Part shown: positions 11,326 through 24,117 of the stretch, one piece after another
Numbering within the stretch: position 1 is the stretch's first letter
Layout: each line of letters starts with the position of its first letter
Assembly: GCA_017354895.1 (NCBI GenBank)
Contig: CP071494.1
Span: 1,984,001 to 2,048,000 of the forward strand
Source: Podospora comata
Lineage: Eukaryota; Ascomycota; Sordariomycetes; Sordariales; Podosporaceae
Reading direction: 5' to 3'
DNA: 64,000 nucleotides
Program-made: the position numbers and the translations under genes
Notes under the pieces: generated by a model
What the model was told of the DNA's origin: nothing
Databases searched by the model: none
What the model saw: only the letters and a program-made list of their open reading frames with translations

Positions 11326-11973
11326 CTTGACTGCGGACTAACTTTCCGGATGATAAAAGCTTAGTTGCAAAGACCAGTATTCAGAGCTACCGCATCGATA
11401 TAAAACCTCAGGGCCGACTGTAACGACGACGGGAAGTGGGGGAAGCTCCGGAGATGCGATAGGAGATCCATCTGCCCCAATCCACTTGCATTAGATCCCG
11501 GCCTATCTACCATTCGAACCTATCAGCGCCATAATGGCCCGTCAAAACCTTGGAGGTAGACCATGAAAATTAGTCACTCTCGAGTCATGGAGTCGCTACG
11601 ACCTGCCCGTTTGGTTCCAATCTGGCGATCCTTCCACAAACTTGGCGGAGGTCGGCGGTTGTCGATGAAAGCTTGTATGCACTTCATTTGATGAAGAGAG
11701 ACATGTTGCTCAAGTTGCAGATACAGAGTGGGCGCAGTGTTGACTTTGTGTACCTGCTTGGTATTTCTGACAGATCATGGCAAGTCAGATATTTCTGCTG
11801 CGACCTTTACAATTTGTCTTGATCGTTTTCTGGACTAACATAAAAGTGGATTGCAACATCGACAAAACAGATGACAACATCAATGGCAACTCTTCAAGAC
11901 TCTTGCAATTGTTTTCGGCCAAAGCTGCAGACTTAATCCCTCTTTCTGACAATATCTTTCATCGAATCAAACA
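11326..11973. other. Intergenic between phosphatase and tRNA-Met
   Basis: Promoter of the minus-strand phosphatase gene and 5' flank of the tRNA. Nothing else is recognised. Confidence 0.55.
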
Positions 11974-12082
11974 GGGAGCTTGGCTCAGTTGGAAGAGCGC
12001 AGGTCTCATACTTGGCAGTATGATCTGAATGTTTAACATCAGAGTTATCCTGAGGTCGTGAGTTCGAGCCTCACAGTTCCCA
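11974..12082 (+). tRNA. tRNA-Met (CAT), with intron
   Basis: The 7-bp acceptor arms GGGAGCT and AGTTCCC pair, with discriminator A at 12082. The D arm is GGCTCAGTTGGAAGAGC. The anticodon loop is CTCATA plus A after splicing, with anticodon CAT at 12007-12009. The T arm is GTGAG-TTCGAGC-CTCAC. A 36-nt intron, 12011-12046, sits one base 3' of the anticodon, the canonical position. The T-T opposition at the base of the loop is also found in yeast elongator tRNA-Met, so this is probably the elongator. Confidence 0.93.
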
Positions 12083-12608
12083 CTATCTTTTGCCTAGAAT
12101 CTCAAACACACCCCGTACAATTTTGCGAAGCTTTGTTTCTTGGTAAGATTGTGTCTTTTTGGTGTTGTCGGGGTTAGAATTATTCCCTAGAGCTATGGGG
12201 GAGAACCGATGGTTCTGTCTCAGAGCTTGGGCGAGGAGCATGACATCAACGCGCTCCACTTGGCAGCTAAGCGATAACTCCGAGAATGAGGCTCTTATCG
12301 TGATCCTTATTATGAGTAGTGGTTCTGATATTGTGTTCAAGGAAAACAAGTACCTTTTTTGGTAATACCCTCGCTCTCTTCTTTTGTCAAGAGACCCAAC
12401 TGCTTGGAACCATAGCTTGCAAAAGATCCCTGTCCTGTTAGCAAACACTCACATCAGAAACAAGTTCACCGTAGTTAGCTAGGGCCATCACTTCTGCAGA
12501 GTGAACGCTGTTTAATGACATCGCAACTAGCAAGTTATCTATGTCTCATCTTCGTTGCGCTTTAAGCCTCCCCAACCATAATTACGTCTCATCATACAAA
12601 TGCGTCAA
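12083..12608. other. Intergenic between tRNA-Met and RPT2
   Basis: Contains the 3' UTR of the minus-strand proteasome gene. No other feature recognised. Confidence 0.55.
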
Positions 12609-14163
12609 TTACAAGTACAACCCCTCGGGCTCACCCTCCTGCTTCGTCCGCAACACTCTCTCGCGAGCGGCGCGGAAGTCGGCCATCTGTACCCGCATTC
12701 TGCGCTCCCGAAGAGCCATCAGACCAGCCTCTGAGCAAATAGCCTTGATGTCGGCACCTGACAGATCATCCTTCTGCGCGATAAACTCCTCAAGATCGAC
12801 GTCCTCATTAAGTGACATCTTGCTAGTGTGGAGTGTAAAGATCTTGCGCTTGGTGTTCTGGTCGGGATTCTCAAAGAGGATCTTTCGGTCGATACGTCCG
12901 GGTCGGATCAGAGCGGGATCAAGAGACTCGATCTTGTTGGTGGCCATGATCACCTTGACGTCACCGCGGTCATCGAAACCATCAAGCTGGTTAAGAAGCT
13001 CCAGCATAGTTCTTTGGACTTCACGCTCACCACCTGATGTCGAATCGTAACGCTTGGTACCGATAGCATCGATTTCATCGATGAAGACGATTGACGGGGC
13101 ATTCTCGGCAGCAACCTTTTGACATGTTAGCAAGGAACCACCAATCTTGGGCAGACGAATGCTTACCTGGAACAGTTGGCGAACCAACCGGGGGCCGTCA
13201 CCGAGATACTTCTGAATCAACTCGCTACCAACAATACGCAGGAAAGTGGCCGAAGTCTGGTTTGCAACCGCCTTCGCCAGTAACGTCTTTCCGGTACCGG
13301 GGGCACCGTAGAGAATGACACCCTTGGGAGGCTTGATACCCATCTCCTCGTACAGCTCCGGATGGAGCAGTGGCAACTCTACAGATTCCCGCACCTCCTG
13401 GATTTGCTGCTCCAAACCACCGATATCCGCGTACGACTCCGTAGGCGCCTTGTCCAGCTTCATGACGCTGACTATGGGATCCGCGTCATCTGTGAGAACA
13501 CCAACGATGCTCACAGTCTTATGGTGAAGCAAGACACTGGCGCCGGGCTCCAATAAATCCTTGTCAACAAAACTCATGATGCTTACATAATACTCTGGTC
13601 CAGTCGTGCTGCTGACAATGGCGTGGTCGTCGTCAATCATCTCTTCAAGGGTTCCGACTCCCATTGGGCTACCACGCATGTCGTCAACACGGCCACGTTC
13701 ATCGGCATTGCGGTCCGCAGCCTCGGCTTCCGAGGCAGCTGGAACGGCATTGTCCTTGGCGGCTTTCGCCTTGCGCAAGCGCTCTTGGTTCTCGACATAT
13801 TCCTCCTCGAGCAACAGGTGGTCGTGAACACGCTGCATGCGCAACAGCCTGAGCTTGCATCGACTGGTCGGGTAGACGGGCGGTAACTTGGCGGCAGCAC
13901 TGGCACCGCCGGCTCTCTTCTTCTTGCGACCGATGCGGGTGGTAGGTCTCGGGGGAGGTTCGTGCTTGTGTTTCTCCTTCTGTTACGATAGCATCGTCAG
14001 CAACGTCGGAGTCGATGACGACGGATGATGGTCAGTAGCAAACCTTCTTGTCCTTGTCATCCTTGCCATCGTGGCCACCTCCCATACCCGACTGGTTTTG
14101 ACCCTACGGAAAGTTAGCAAATAGTCGAGCGACTCGAGCTTTGATAATCGATAAACCGACCAT
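12609..14163 (-). CDS. RPT2: 26S proteasome regulatory ATPase Rpt2
   Basis: Four exons: 14163-14161, 14103-14044, 13979-13167 and 13115-12609, giving 460 residues. The first exon is just the ATG; joining it to exon 2 gives [11 protein letters not shown], the conserved N-myristoylation start of Rpt2. A coiled-coil and OB region follows, then the AAA+ core with Walker A GAPGTGKT and Walker [11 protein letters not shown]. The second region of homology contains [21 protein letters not shown]. The C-terminus is GLYL, an HbYX motif that docks into the 20S alpha ring and opens the gate. The third intron, 51 bp, is in frame with no stop, so an unspliced reading would add 17 residues into the ATPase domain; GTAAGC and AAAAG signals and loss of homology mark it as an intron. 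Confidence 0.95.
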
Positions 14164-15240
14164 TGTGACGGTGGGACCTCAGGCCGCCGGAGCTGTGAAT
14201 GTGAAGTGGTTGAGGTGTGTTTAGGGTGGCCAGCTGTTAACTGGTATCGACGGTTTCGAAGTCTGCGACGATGACGGTGAAAATGTGCCGGGCTGCGAGT
14301 GGTGTCGCTGATTCCCGTTGCTGCTTGCTTTGTGATGCTGGAGTTGAAGCTGGAAGCTGGCAGCTGTGTTGGGAATCGCCTTGCAGGCCAGGCCACCAGG
14401 CGGCAGAGCGACGCGACATCTGGGTCCCGCCCTCCGCACGAGCCAACTACGCAGCCTGCAATTTTGACCAATGGCAGGCAGCCCTGGGACCTGAGTGCAC
14501 AGACCCCAGTTATGAGCCAACATGCAGGAGGGGGGGCATGGATTGATGATGGCAAACAACGGAGCCCCGGAAACACTGGCATTCCATTCTCATTGAAACA
14601 CCAAGAGTACAGCGCCAACCAGAAGCTTCTGTGTAGCATACGGACAACCTGGAAAGGTTCCAGCCTTTGACAGAGAGGTGGCTCAAAGGCCTTCTATGAA
14701 TCTATAACCGTCTCCTGTGTTTCCCAAGAAAGCCCACTTCTCTGCCGCCCGACTTGTTTACGTAGTGTGCTGCATGCAATATATGCAGGCCGGTGTATCA
14801 CTCCTGCCTCCCCATCCGCCTCGTCTCGAACATCAGCGCTGTTCACCTTTTTGCGAAGCCCGGTCTCCTGTCTCCGCTTCCGCCATACCTGCTCTCAGAT
14901 AGACCAAACGTTGGGTGATCCACGATCAGAGCCACGAAGCCGGAGGTCACTACCACCTCCTTAGTTTCCAGGGTCCTTGCGCTTGTTGCTACTGTTACCC
15001 CTCCAAAGTTGGGTTTCTGACTTCGTTGGCCCCTCCCAACCTTTTTGCTCCCAGACGACAGCACATGCCAACTCTTCCGAGAGTCTCCGCCAAAACCTTC
15101 GACCCGCTGTGAAAACTGAAAGTTCCTAGTCACCTCTACCAACTTGCACTTTTAAACAACACTCTCGTCCGTCTACTCATCGCACAAGAACACCCCTTGC
15201 TAGAAACAACCCGGCCTCTACCCACTTCACACAACGACCC
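14164..15240. other. Divergent promoter region of RPT2 and UBC1
   Basis: About 1.1 kb between divergent starts. The 3' part is pyrimidine-rich before the UBC1 start. A yeast-style proteasome control element (GGTGGCAAA) was looked for near the RPT2 start and not seen. Confidence 0.55.
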
Positions 15241-16202
15241 ATGGCCTCAACACGAGAGCGCCGAATCTCCAAGGAGCTCAGCGACCTCCAAAATGACCCC
15301 AACTCCGGCGTCAGCGCCCACCCGGTCGACAATAGCCTCCTTCACCTCAAGGGCATCTTCCCTGGACCCCCTGACACCCCCTACGCCGGCGGCACCTTTC
15401 AGGTCGACATCTTGATACCCGAAAACTACCCCTTCAAGTCCCCAGTCATGAAGTTTGACACCAAAATCTGGCACCCAAACGTCAGCAGTGTGACGGTACG
15501 TCAGACCAAACCTGACCAAAATAGTGGCGGTGGCGGCGGTGGTGGTGAGGGTGGTGGTGTAAGATATCGGCAAAATGGAACAATACCCCCCGAAACAGCA
15601 GCACCACCACCACCACCACCACCAAATAACCACCCCTCAGGAGAGAAAGAAAACTGTTTGCTAACCCAACCTCCAAACAGGGTGCCATCTGCCTCGACAC
15701 CCTCGGCACAGGCTGGTCCCCAGTCGGCACCATCAAAATGGCCCTGATCTCCCTCCGCATGCTCCTCGAATCCCCCAACCCAAAGGACCCGCAAGATGCC
15801 GAGGTGGCCAAGATGATGCTCGAGCAACCCGAGGCGTTTGCTCAAAAGGCGCACGAGTGGGCAGTCAAGTACGCCAGCGCGCCGAGGAGGGACACACCTG
15901 TGCACAACTACCAAAAGGTTGCTCCACCCCCGCCGAGGGCGGACGATCCGGCGAGGTATGGCCCTTTCTATCCGCAAATACCAGTCAAAAAAGTTTAGGC
16001 TGACATGATTTTGTCTTGGTGGAACAGGTACCAAGGCTACAACAAAGACCTCATCGACCGCTTCGTCCACATGGGTTTTGACCTTGACGCCGTGGTCGAG
16101 GCGTTCAACTATGTTGGTATTGATCGCAACGGGGGCGAGGACTACGTGTTGGAGGAGGCTTACATGGGGGATATCACTGCGCGGTTACTCGGTGAGCAGT
16201 GA
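15241..16202 (+). CDS. UBC1: Ubiquitin-conjugating enzyme E2, Ubc1/UBE2K type, with UBA domain
   Basis: Three exons, 15241-15495, 15681-15955 and 16028-16202, give 234 residues. The UBC fold occupies residues 1-150 with the HPN motif (KIWHPNVSS) and the catalytic Cys89 in GAICLDTLG, eleven residues past the HPN motif. The exon 1-2 junction falls between the HPN strand and the active site. The C-terminal exon encodes a UBA domain of about 40 residues (LIDRFVHMGFDLDAVVEAF). Family knowledge: E2-25K/Ubc1 enzymes build or extend K48-linked ubiquitin chains and the UBA domain binds ubiquitin. The first intron, 185 bp, contains complementary GGT-rich and ACC-rich tracts, described in the findings. 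Confidence 0.95.
15525..15630 (+). repeat. GGT-rich and CCA-rich microsatellite tracts inside UBC1 intron 1
   Basis: A GGC/GGT-repeat tract near 15525-15560 is followed about 40 bp later by a CAC-repeat tract near 15600-15625. The two are complementary on the same strand, so the unspliced RNA could fold into a hairpin. Confidence 0.7.
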
Positions 16203-16958
16203 CGGGTCATCGTGGTGGTTTCAACCAACCTGGGCGGGGCAACGACAGCAAGTGTAATCAGGAGGGAGGGGATGCCTGTTGTAGTCCTTTACGTTTGCAT
16301 TGGGGAACGGAGTTTTATGGCTATGGACAGATTTAATTGGGGGTGGTGTTTGTGACTTCGATGTTTTTACAGGGAGTACTGGCTTTCTTTTCTTTCCTTG
16401 ACAATTAGAGCCGGGCTCTGGATCGGGGCTTTGGTGCTGTATTTATGGTCCTGTTTTCACAAGTGGAGAGTATAACTGATGTCTCTGTGTTTTTCATCAT
16501 TGTGAGCGTTGGTTTCTATATACATGTCTTACGCATTCTTCTGTCTCAACAGGTTGTTGTGTTTAGGCACATATAGTCAGGCCTTTCATGATTCGGTCAC
16601 AACAGATGACCTAAATTATTTTTAAGCAGCTTTACAAAAACAGGAAACCTTGCCATGCACACATACACGACAGATTAGGTATGACCCCCAAGCCCGCCGT
16701 TAACCCCCCCGCCGCCGCCAGTCTATAAAGATTCAAGGATATGATAAAATGCATCAAGGGGCAAAAGTGGCTGTATCACACACACAGTATCTCTTCGTCC
16801 GAAGTGTCCCGGCGCCCAAAAGTTAATCCTCTCTAGTAAACCCCCCGCCCTGATGTACTGAACCGCATCCGCTTGCTGTTAAACAAAAGTAGAAAAAACA
16901 TGTACAGTGAGTGGCTAGCAAGAAACTAGCATGGCATTTCACCTATGACTTCGTTCTT
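16203..16958. other. Convergent spacer between UBC1 and LSC1
   Basis: About 750 bp holding the 3' UTRs of two convergent genes. No coding region recognised. Confidence 0.6.
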
Positions 16959-18379
<1,421 letters not shown>

Positions 18380-18954
18380 TTTGTTTGATGTGTGTGTGTG
18401 CTGCAGACAGGAATATAGAGGAGGAAAGTCGCAGTAATAGCGGCGGGAAGGGGGAGATGGGGGAAGGTCAATGGGAAATATCAACGGTAAATGTTGTCGG
18501 TATCTTTCAGTTCACGAGGTCGAGTGCACCGTCATTTCTCCAACAGCCTACCATGTCCAAAAATGTCTCCCGCTCTTGGCAGCTTCAGGGAACCAACCGC
18601 ATCCCCATCTTTGACAGCATGGATCCACACCGCCCCCATTGGCCGGCAATCTAGGTCCATGCTGCGACGGTGGTAGTGTTTTTCCGATGTCCGGGTACAC
18701 CTTGCGGCACGCTCGCCCTACACATTGGGCCGATTCAAAGCGGCTGAGATTAGGTTCACACCCATCGGCTAGGGGAGGGGTGCAATCAAGCAAATCCTTA
18801 TCGCTTTCAACTTGCCCCGCCAACGAATATTGAAGCTCTGACAGACTAACCACGAAATCGAAGAGGACGCCGAGAGGCGATTTATTGCGCCGACGACTAT
18901 TACGAACAGACAACTAGCCCCTGAGGCCAGATTGGCGGGGAAAAAGTATCTAAA
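18380..18954. other. Divergent promoter of LSC1 and ELP3
   Basis: 575 bp between two divergent housekeeping starts. No distinct motif is asserted. Confidence 0.6.
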
Positions 18955-20673
18955 ATGGCTACAGCAACTATTACCACCACCATTCGCAAGAAGGATGCGA
19001 ACCTTCCACCAGAAAACGAGCGCTATCTGCGGTGTTGCGCAGATGTCGCCAACGCCCTGATCGAGGACCACGAGGCATCCAGAGACCCCAGCAAGCCCCG
19101 GAAGGATATCAATCTCAACAGCCTGCGTTCCAAGTTCGCAAAGAAGCACAAGCTCAACAATGTCCCACCACTTACGGCCATTATCGCCGCCGTCCCCGAA
19201 CACTACAAGAAATACATTCTCCCCAGGTTGATCGCAAAGCCCATCCGAACATCGTCAGGTATCGCCGTAGTGGCGGTTATGTGCAAGCCTCACAGATGTC
19301 CACACATTGCCTACACAGGAAATATTTGCGTCTACTGCCCCGGCGGCCCAGATTCCGATTTCGAGTACAGCACACAGTCCTACACCGGATATGAACCAAC
19401 CTCTATGCGCGCCATCCGGGCTCGATACGACCCATTCGAGCAGGCCCGCGGCCGTGTTGACCAGCTCAAGGCTTTGGGCCACTCTGTTGACAAGGTGGAG
19501 TATATCATCATGGGCGGTACCTTTATGTCGCTTCCCGAATCCTACCGCAACGAGTTTATCTCCCAGCTTCACAATGCCCTTTCCGGATATGGTACGCCCG
19601 ACGTCGACGAAGCCGTCCGCGCCGGCGAGCAAAGCAGTATCAAGTGCGTCGGCATCACAATCGAAACCAGACCAGATTACTGTCTCGCCAGTCACCTAAC
19701 AGACATGCTCCGCTACGGCTGCACCCGTCTCGAAGTCGGCGTGCAGTCCCTCTACGAAGACGTTGCCCGTGACACAAACAGAGGTCACACTGTTGCCGCC
19801 GTCGCAGAAACATTCTGCCTATCCAAGGACGCCGGATTCAAGGTCGTTTCCCACATGATGCCTGATCTTCCCAACGTGGGGATGGAGCGCGACCTGGACC
19901 AGTTCAAGGAATACTTTGAGAACCCTGACTTCCGAACTGACGGTCTGAAGATTTATCCTACCCTCGTCATCCGTGGGACAGGTCTCTACGAGCTATGGAG
20001 AACGGGGAGATACAAGGGCTACACGCCCAACGGCCTCATCGACCTCGTTGCTCGCATCCTGGCTCTTGTACCGCCATGGACGCGTATCTACCGTGTCCAG
20101 AGAGATATCCCAATGCCCCTCGTCACATCCGGTGTCGAGAACGGCAACCTCAGAGAACTCGCCCTGGCTCGCATGAAGGACTTTGGCACCTCTTGCCGTG
20201 ACGTCCGCACCCGCGAAGTAGGTGTCAACGAAGTGAAAAACAAGATCAGACCAAACCAGATCGAGCTCGTGAGGAGAGATTACACCGCCAACGGAGGATG
20301 GGAGACCTTCTTGGCCTACGAAGATCCCAAGCAGGATATCTTGGTTGGTTTGCTTCGGCTGAGAAAGTGCAGCGAGAAATACACCTTTAGGCCAGAACTC
20401 ACGGGGCAGCCGACGAGTTTGGTCAGAGAGTTGCATGTGTACGGCATGGCTGTTCCGGTGCACGCTAGAGATCCTAGAAAGTTCCAGCATCAGGGCTTCG
20501 GCACGTTGCTGATGGAGGAAGCGGAGAGAATTGCGAGGGATGAGCATGGGAGCGAGAAGTTGAGTGTTATTTCGGGTGTTGGTGTGAGGAGTTACTATAG
20601 GAAGTTGGGGTACTGGTTGGATGGGCCTTACATGAGCAAGTGGCTGGATGGAAGGCCGGGGCCGGAGGAATAG
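18955..20673 (+). CDS. ELP3: Elongator complex catalytic subunit Elp3
   Basis: Single-exon gene of 572 codons. The N-terminal part contains the tRNA-binding region and the Elp3-type radical SAM cluster motif C115-x9-C125-x2-C128. The partial TIM barrel follows, including ETRPDYCL and [12 protein letters not shown]. The C-terminal GNAT acetyltransferase domain, about residues 400-572, has the acetyl-CoA loop [16 protein letters not shown] and the ending [21 protein letters not shown]. Family knowledge: Elp3 modifies wobble uridines (cm5U family) of tRNAs within Elongator. Length and motifs fit the family completely. Absence of introns is notable next to multi-exon neighbours but not unusual. 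Confidence 0.97.
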   Translation: MATATITTTIRKKDANLPPENERYLRCCADVANALIEDHEASRDPSKPRKDINLNSLRSKFAKKHKLNNVPPLTAIIAAVPEHYKKYILPRLIAKPIRTSSGIAVVAVMCKPHRCPHIAYTGNICVYCPGGPDSDFEYSTQSYTGYEPTSMRAIRARYDPFEQARGRVDQLKALGHSVDKVEYIIMGGTFMSLPESYRNEFISQLHNALSGYGTPDVDEAVRAGEQSSIKCVGITIETRPDYCLASHLTDMLRYGCTRLEVGVQSLYEDVARDTNRGHTVAAVAETFCLSKDAGFKVVSHMMPDLPNVGMERDLDQFKEYFENPDFRTDGLKIYPTLVIRGTGLYELWRTGRYKGYTPNGLIDLVARILALVPPWTRIYRVQRDIPMPLVTSGVENGNLRELALARMKDFGTSCRDVRTREVGVNEVKNKIRPNQIELVRRDYTANGGWETFLAYEDPKQDILVGLLRLRKCSEKYTFRPELTGQPTSLVRELHVYGMAVPVHARDPRKFQHQGFGTLLMEEAERIARDEHGSEKLSVISGVGVRSYYRKLGYWLDGPYMSKWLDGRPGPEE

Positions 20674-21744
20674 ATGGTGTGATGATGATAGCTTTACATG
20701 GCCAAAGACCGGTTTGCATGAACAGGCGTTTCTTGGAAAGAATGGGAAGGGATGTATTGATGACTGAAAAGAAAGGACGTTCTATTTTGTGTGTATTTGT
20801 TGACAGGAAAACATAAGCAAAGGTGTTGATACATGTCATGATGTTGGTTCACCAGCCGCATTGCTCGGCCACAGACAGCCACAAAAGATCCTTGGCACTC
20901 ACCCGGTTCTCTTGCCTCTTTCCCGGCTGTTGTCATCTCAAAAACACAGTGAAGGCGTGATACAAGGTATATATCACGGCAGTTCGACATCACTACACAT
21001 CAACACACAACTCTCCCTCTAGTCACTAGCTCCTCATCATGATCTCCCCGTCGGACATATGCCAATGCTTACCACCAAGCCCTCTCAGCAGGTCATATCT
21101 GTATCTTAGAGGTCTAGTTCTAGATGAGCAAACGACATGGGCTCAATGTCGTCAATTTATGCTTGTTTTCTAGCGGAAACTCTAGTCCAGAAAGTGACTA
21201 GCGAAATGCTTCTGTCAGATTGCCAAGACGGACGGGTGCTGGCTTGGCTATGGTGAGGCGGCGGTAGGGATACGAACTAGCAGCTACACGGCAGGCGAGG
21301 GGAACGTGATAGGGCTGAGAGCTTGTATCTTCCGCTTATGGGACAAGCTCGTGATATTGTCGACCAGGGACGGAGTTTTTGCAGGCCTGGAGGGCAGAAT
21401 GGTGCGTTTCTGGGCGCAAGGCTAGTGACTAGCCGATGTGAACTGGCGATGCTCGAACTGGAGGAGGCTGCGGCGTTGGGCATTAGAGTCCCAAGAGCAT
21501 CAGGCAGAAGGATTCTGTTTGGGGTTGGGCGAATGGATGTCTCGAAAGGGCGATTGCGTGCTCGTGAAGGTGAACGCGATGGATGCTGAAGGAGGTATAG
21601 GTCAGTCTTGGGGTCGGGCAAGGCTCGGTGGCGGTCATATGATTGCAGGCAGGTTCTGTGAAAGCATCAGTGGACTGTGCAAGGCGACAAGGGGTGAGGA
21701 AAGCAATGGGGTTATATGATGGCGAGCAGGGGGACAGGATGAAG
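20674..21744. other. Intergenic, upstream of Hce2 gene
   Basis: About 1.1 kb. Contains the ELP3 3' UTR and then sequence in which no gene was recognised. Confidence 0.5.
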
Positions 21745-21752
21745 TATAAAAG
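21745..21752 (+). promoter_or_regulatory. TATA box of the Hce2 gene
   Basis: TATAAAAG lies 126 bp before the start codon of the secreted protein gene, followed by a CT-rich stretch. This is a near-consensus TATA element at a plausible distance. A strong TATA fits an inducible secreted-protein gene. Confidence 0.55.
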
Positions 21753-21877
21753 GACCTAGAGTCCTCTCTTTACCAGCATGTCTTCACCACCATCCAGCAT
21801 CTCAAGCCCATCCCAATCAACGCCAGCATCACCTGTCCATACTCAACAAGTTCTCTTCATCAAACACCACCGCAACA

Positions 21878-22501
21878 ATGCGCTTCACAATGAAAATAAA
21901 CCTCGTCCTCGCCCTCGGCACCTTCCTCCTTGGAGCAGAGGCTGCTCCCGCTCCCACTGCCTCTTCCCAGGAGACCGCCACCACCACCACCGACAAGGTC
22001 TTCAAAATCCACACCGACGACTTCGTCAAGTACTTCCCCCCAGGCACCACCCCTTCCCCCTCAGATGAAGCCATCCCCGCCGCCGTAACCCCCAGCAAGC
22101 TCAAGCTCAAGCTCCGCCACCCCTCCGAGTCCCCCGAGACCTCAGAGAACGCAGCCGCCATCCTCACCAAGCGCGGCAACTACTGTGGGCACTCCTCCTT
22201 CCACAACGTCCGTAGCAACGATTCCCCCACCACCGGTGACTGCTGGCAAATCTACCACAACATCGCCGGCGGCGGCTCATGGCAGGTCTGGACTTCTGCT
22301 CATCGCACTCTGGTCTCGTATGGCGGGTGTGAGTTTGGTGTGGAAATTGATCAGGATTGGATCTCGTTTCAGTACGTAGGCGCGTGGGACATTAGGGATT
22401 TGATTCGGGACTCGATTAACAACTATGCTTCGGGGGGTAAGGTTGGGACTTGGGGGGAGATGGAGTGTGGGATTAAGTATACGAAGTGGGGGTTGTTTTA
22501 G
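21878..22501 (+). CDS. Secreted Ecp2-type (Hce2) effector-like protein
   Basis: Single exon, 207 codons. Residues 1-22 form a signal peptide ending AEA. A pro-region follows and ends in a dibasic Kex2-type site K98-R99, directly before the cysteine-containing domain. The domain shows the Hce2 pattern: an early CGHSSF, then an SP..DC pair, a Trp-containing strand, YGGCEFGV, a late helix with WDIRDLI, and a final GxxGxMxC. Family knowledge: Hce2 domains are named for Cladosporium Ecp2, and members are effector candidates or antagonists of other microbes. Function in this organism is unknown. A second, more diverged member lies at 43553-44158. Assignment rests on the cysteine and aromatic pattern. 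Confidence 0.75.
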   Translation: MRFTMKINLVLALGTFLLGAEAAPAPTASSQETATTTTDKVFKIHTDDFVKYFPPGTTPSPSDEAIPAAVTPSKLKLKLRHPSESPETSENAAAILTKRGNYCGHSSFHNVRSNDSPTTGDCWQIYHNIAGGGSWQVWTSAHRTLVSYGGCEFGVEIDQDWISFQYVGAWDIRDLIRDSINNYASGGKVGTWGEMECGIKYTKWGLF

Positions 22502-23625
22502 GGGAGGAGGTTGCTCTGGAGGTGGATGGTGATGAAGGGGAGAAGGGTTTGATCGAGGGGAGGTGTTGGGAAATGGGTATGATGATGGTGTGGTTTGGTG
22601 TTTGCAGTCGCGGTCGCGGTTGGCGTTGTGGGCGAAGATGGGTGAGGGAGAGGATGTGTCGAGGACTCGAGGTAGTTAGAGTGTCAATGAGAGCAGACAG
22701 GTATCAAGAAGATGTGACTTTGAGATTCAGGGTATTTCTGATGGTGACGTGACTGGAGCCATTACTGCATCCTGTTTCTGCTTTCTGCTCAGTGATAGTT
22801 GACCGTGGATCAAGGAGGGATGCGTGGAAACCGGGCTGTTAAAGTCGACAGTGGATGATCATGGATAGATCTGCCTTAGTCGTTGGAATGGGGTGGACAG
22901 CCTAAAGAACTGACGAAGAAATGCCAGTAGGCGTCACGGTCAGAGAATTTCCGGGGAATAACGACGATGTTGATGGGGTGCCTGGGAGCAAGGGCGAGAC
23001 ATGCGGGACTGCCGTTGTGGAAGGTGGGCGGGAGGGAGTGGTCCAGTCGGCAGGGCTGACCAAGAGCCAGCGCTGTGTTACCCGCGTTACGCGTTCCCTC
23101 CTTCCAGGTTCACCGTGATTTGCATCCTGTCGTCTTTGGACTCAAGCGATCAGTGTCAGTTTATCTGGATAATCCCCATTCTCCTTTCTTGTGTCTGCCC
23201 GGACAAAAGCCTGACTACATTTCTGGCCCACAAAGCATTATAGGTTTTGAAAAGGCAGACTTTTGACAGAGGCCTCAGAGAGTTCTATGCCAACATGAAA
23301 AGATCTCTCAACTGAGGGAGCTAGGCAGAGTTGATGCAAGGCCGCTGGTGTCGGCCGCCCGCCAAGCTCAGATCTGGAGGTGGTGTGCCGTTCCAAGGGG
23401 TAATTTCCAGTTGTTTTCGGGCAATACTGTACAAAATAGATACCTGGCTTCAAGTGCCTGCCACGCCTGCCCAATTTTTGCACCATTGACTAATGTGGGT
23501 GGTCGAGTGTCCCCTTGAGACAATCCCAAGTCTCCCACACAATCACCCGACCGCCGACGCCAGGTGCAACAGACCACACGGCAGGCTTTCCCACTCTCCT
23601 TTCCATCCATGCATTAGTTTCTCTG
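22502..23625. other. Intergenic
   Basis: About 1.1 kb. G-rich 3' flank of the Hce2 gene, then unrecognised sequence. No supported gene. Confidence 0.5.
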
Positions 23626-24117
23626 TCACAGCTCCTTCTGTGTAACTTCCACTTGTTCCTGTCCGTTTGTCTTTCCCTTGTCCTTCTTGGTCGTTGACTG
23701 GCACACGCCCTCCGTGACCGACATCTCCACCACCAGACTCCCGAGACCAGTGACATCCGCGGTGTTGCTAAGATCAAGAGGCTCTCCCTCGAAAGCGTGA
23801 GACAAAGTGAATGTTGCTGAGCCCAAAGCCTCCCAACGTGATCTTGTCACAGACGAAGCTCCATCCCTAGATGCTGCCTGAAGTTCGGGTTCGGTGAGGC
23901 AACCTGAAATGGCACGCTTGTCAGCTTGAGCAGGAAGATGCATAATGTATAGTGCAATATGGACATACCGCTCCGTATGAGACTCTCCGTTTCACACCAG
24001 GCTCCGAGGTCTTGGAGGTGTTGATCTCTCGCGTTATCTTGGTGGCTGCTCGTGGCTGAGCGGTTCCGTTAGCACCGAGACCTCACGGCCCTTAACTCAC
24101 TACAGATACGCACCCAT
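23626..24117 (-). CDS. Orphan small protein, three exons
   Basis: The model is built from splice signals: exons 24117-24114, 23969-24055 and 23903-23626, giving 122 residues. Intron 1 has GTGCGT, a GCTAACG branch site and CTCAG. Intron 2 has GTATGT, a GCTGACA branch site and TTTCAG. Joining them gives one open frame that reads MATSSHQDNARDQHLQDLGA at the start and ends EVTQKEL. The middle part reads SRWEALGSATFTLSHAF. There is no signal peptide or membrane segment, and no family is recognised. The acidic, Thr/Ser/Lys/Gln-rich C-terminus is probably disordered. Two complete sets of fungal splice signals in register make a real gene likely. The four-base first exon is unusual. Confidence 0.6.
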
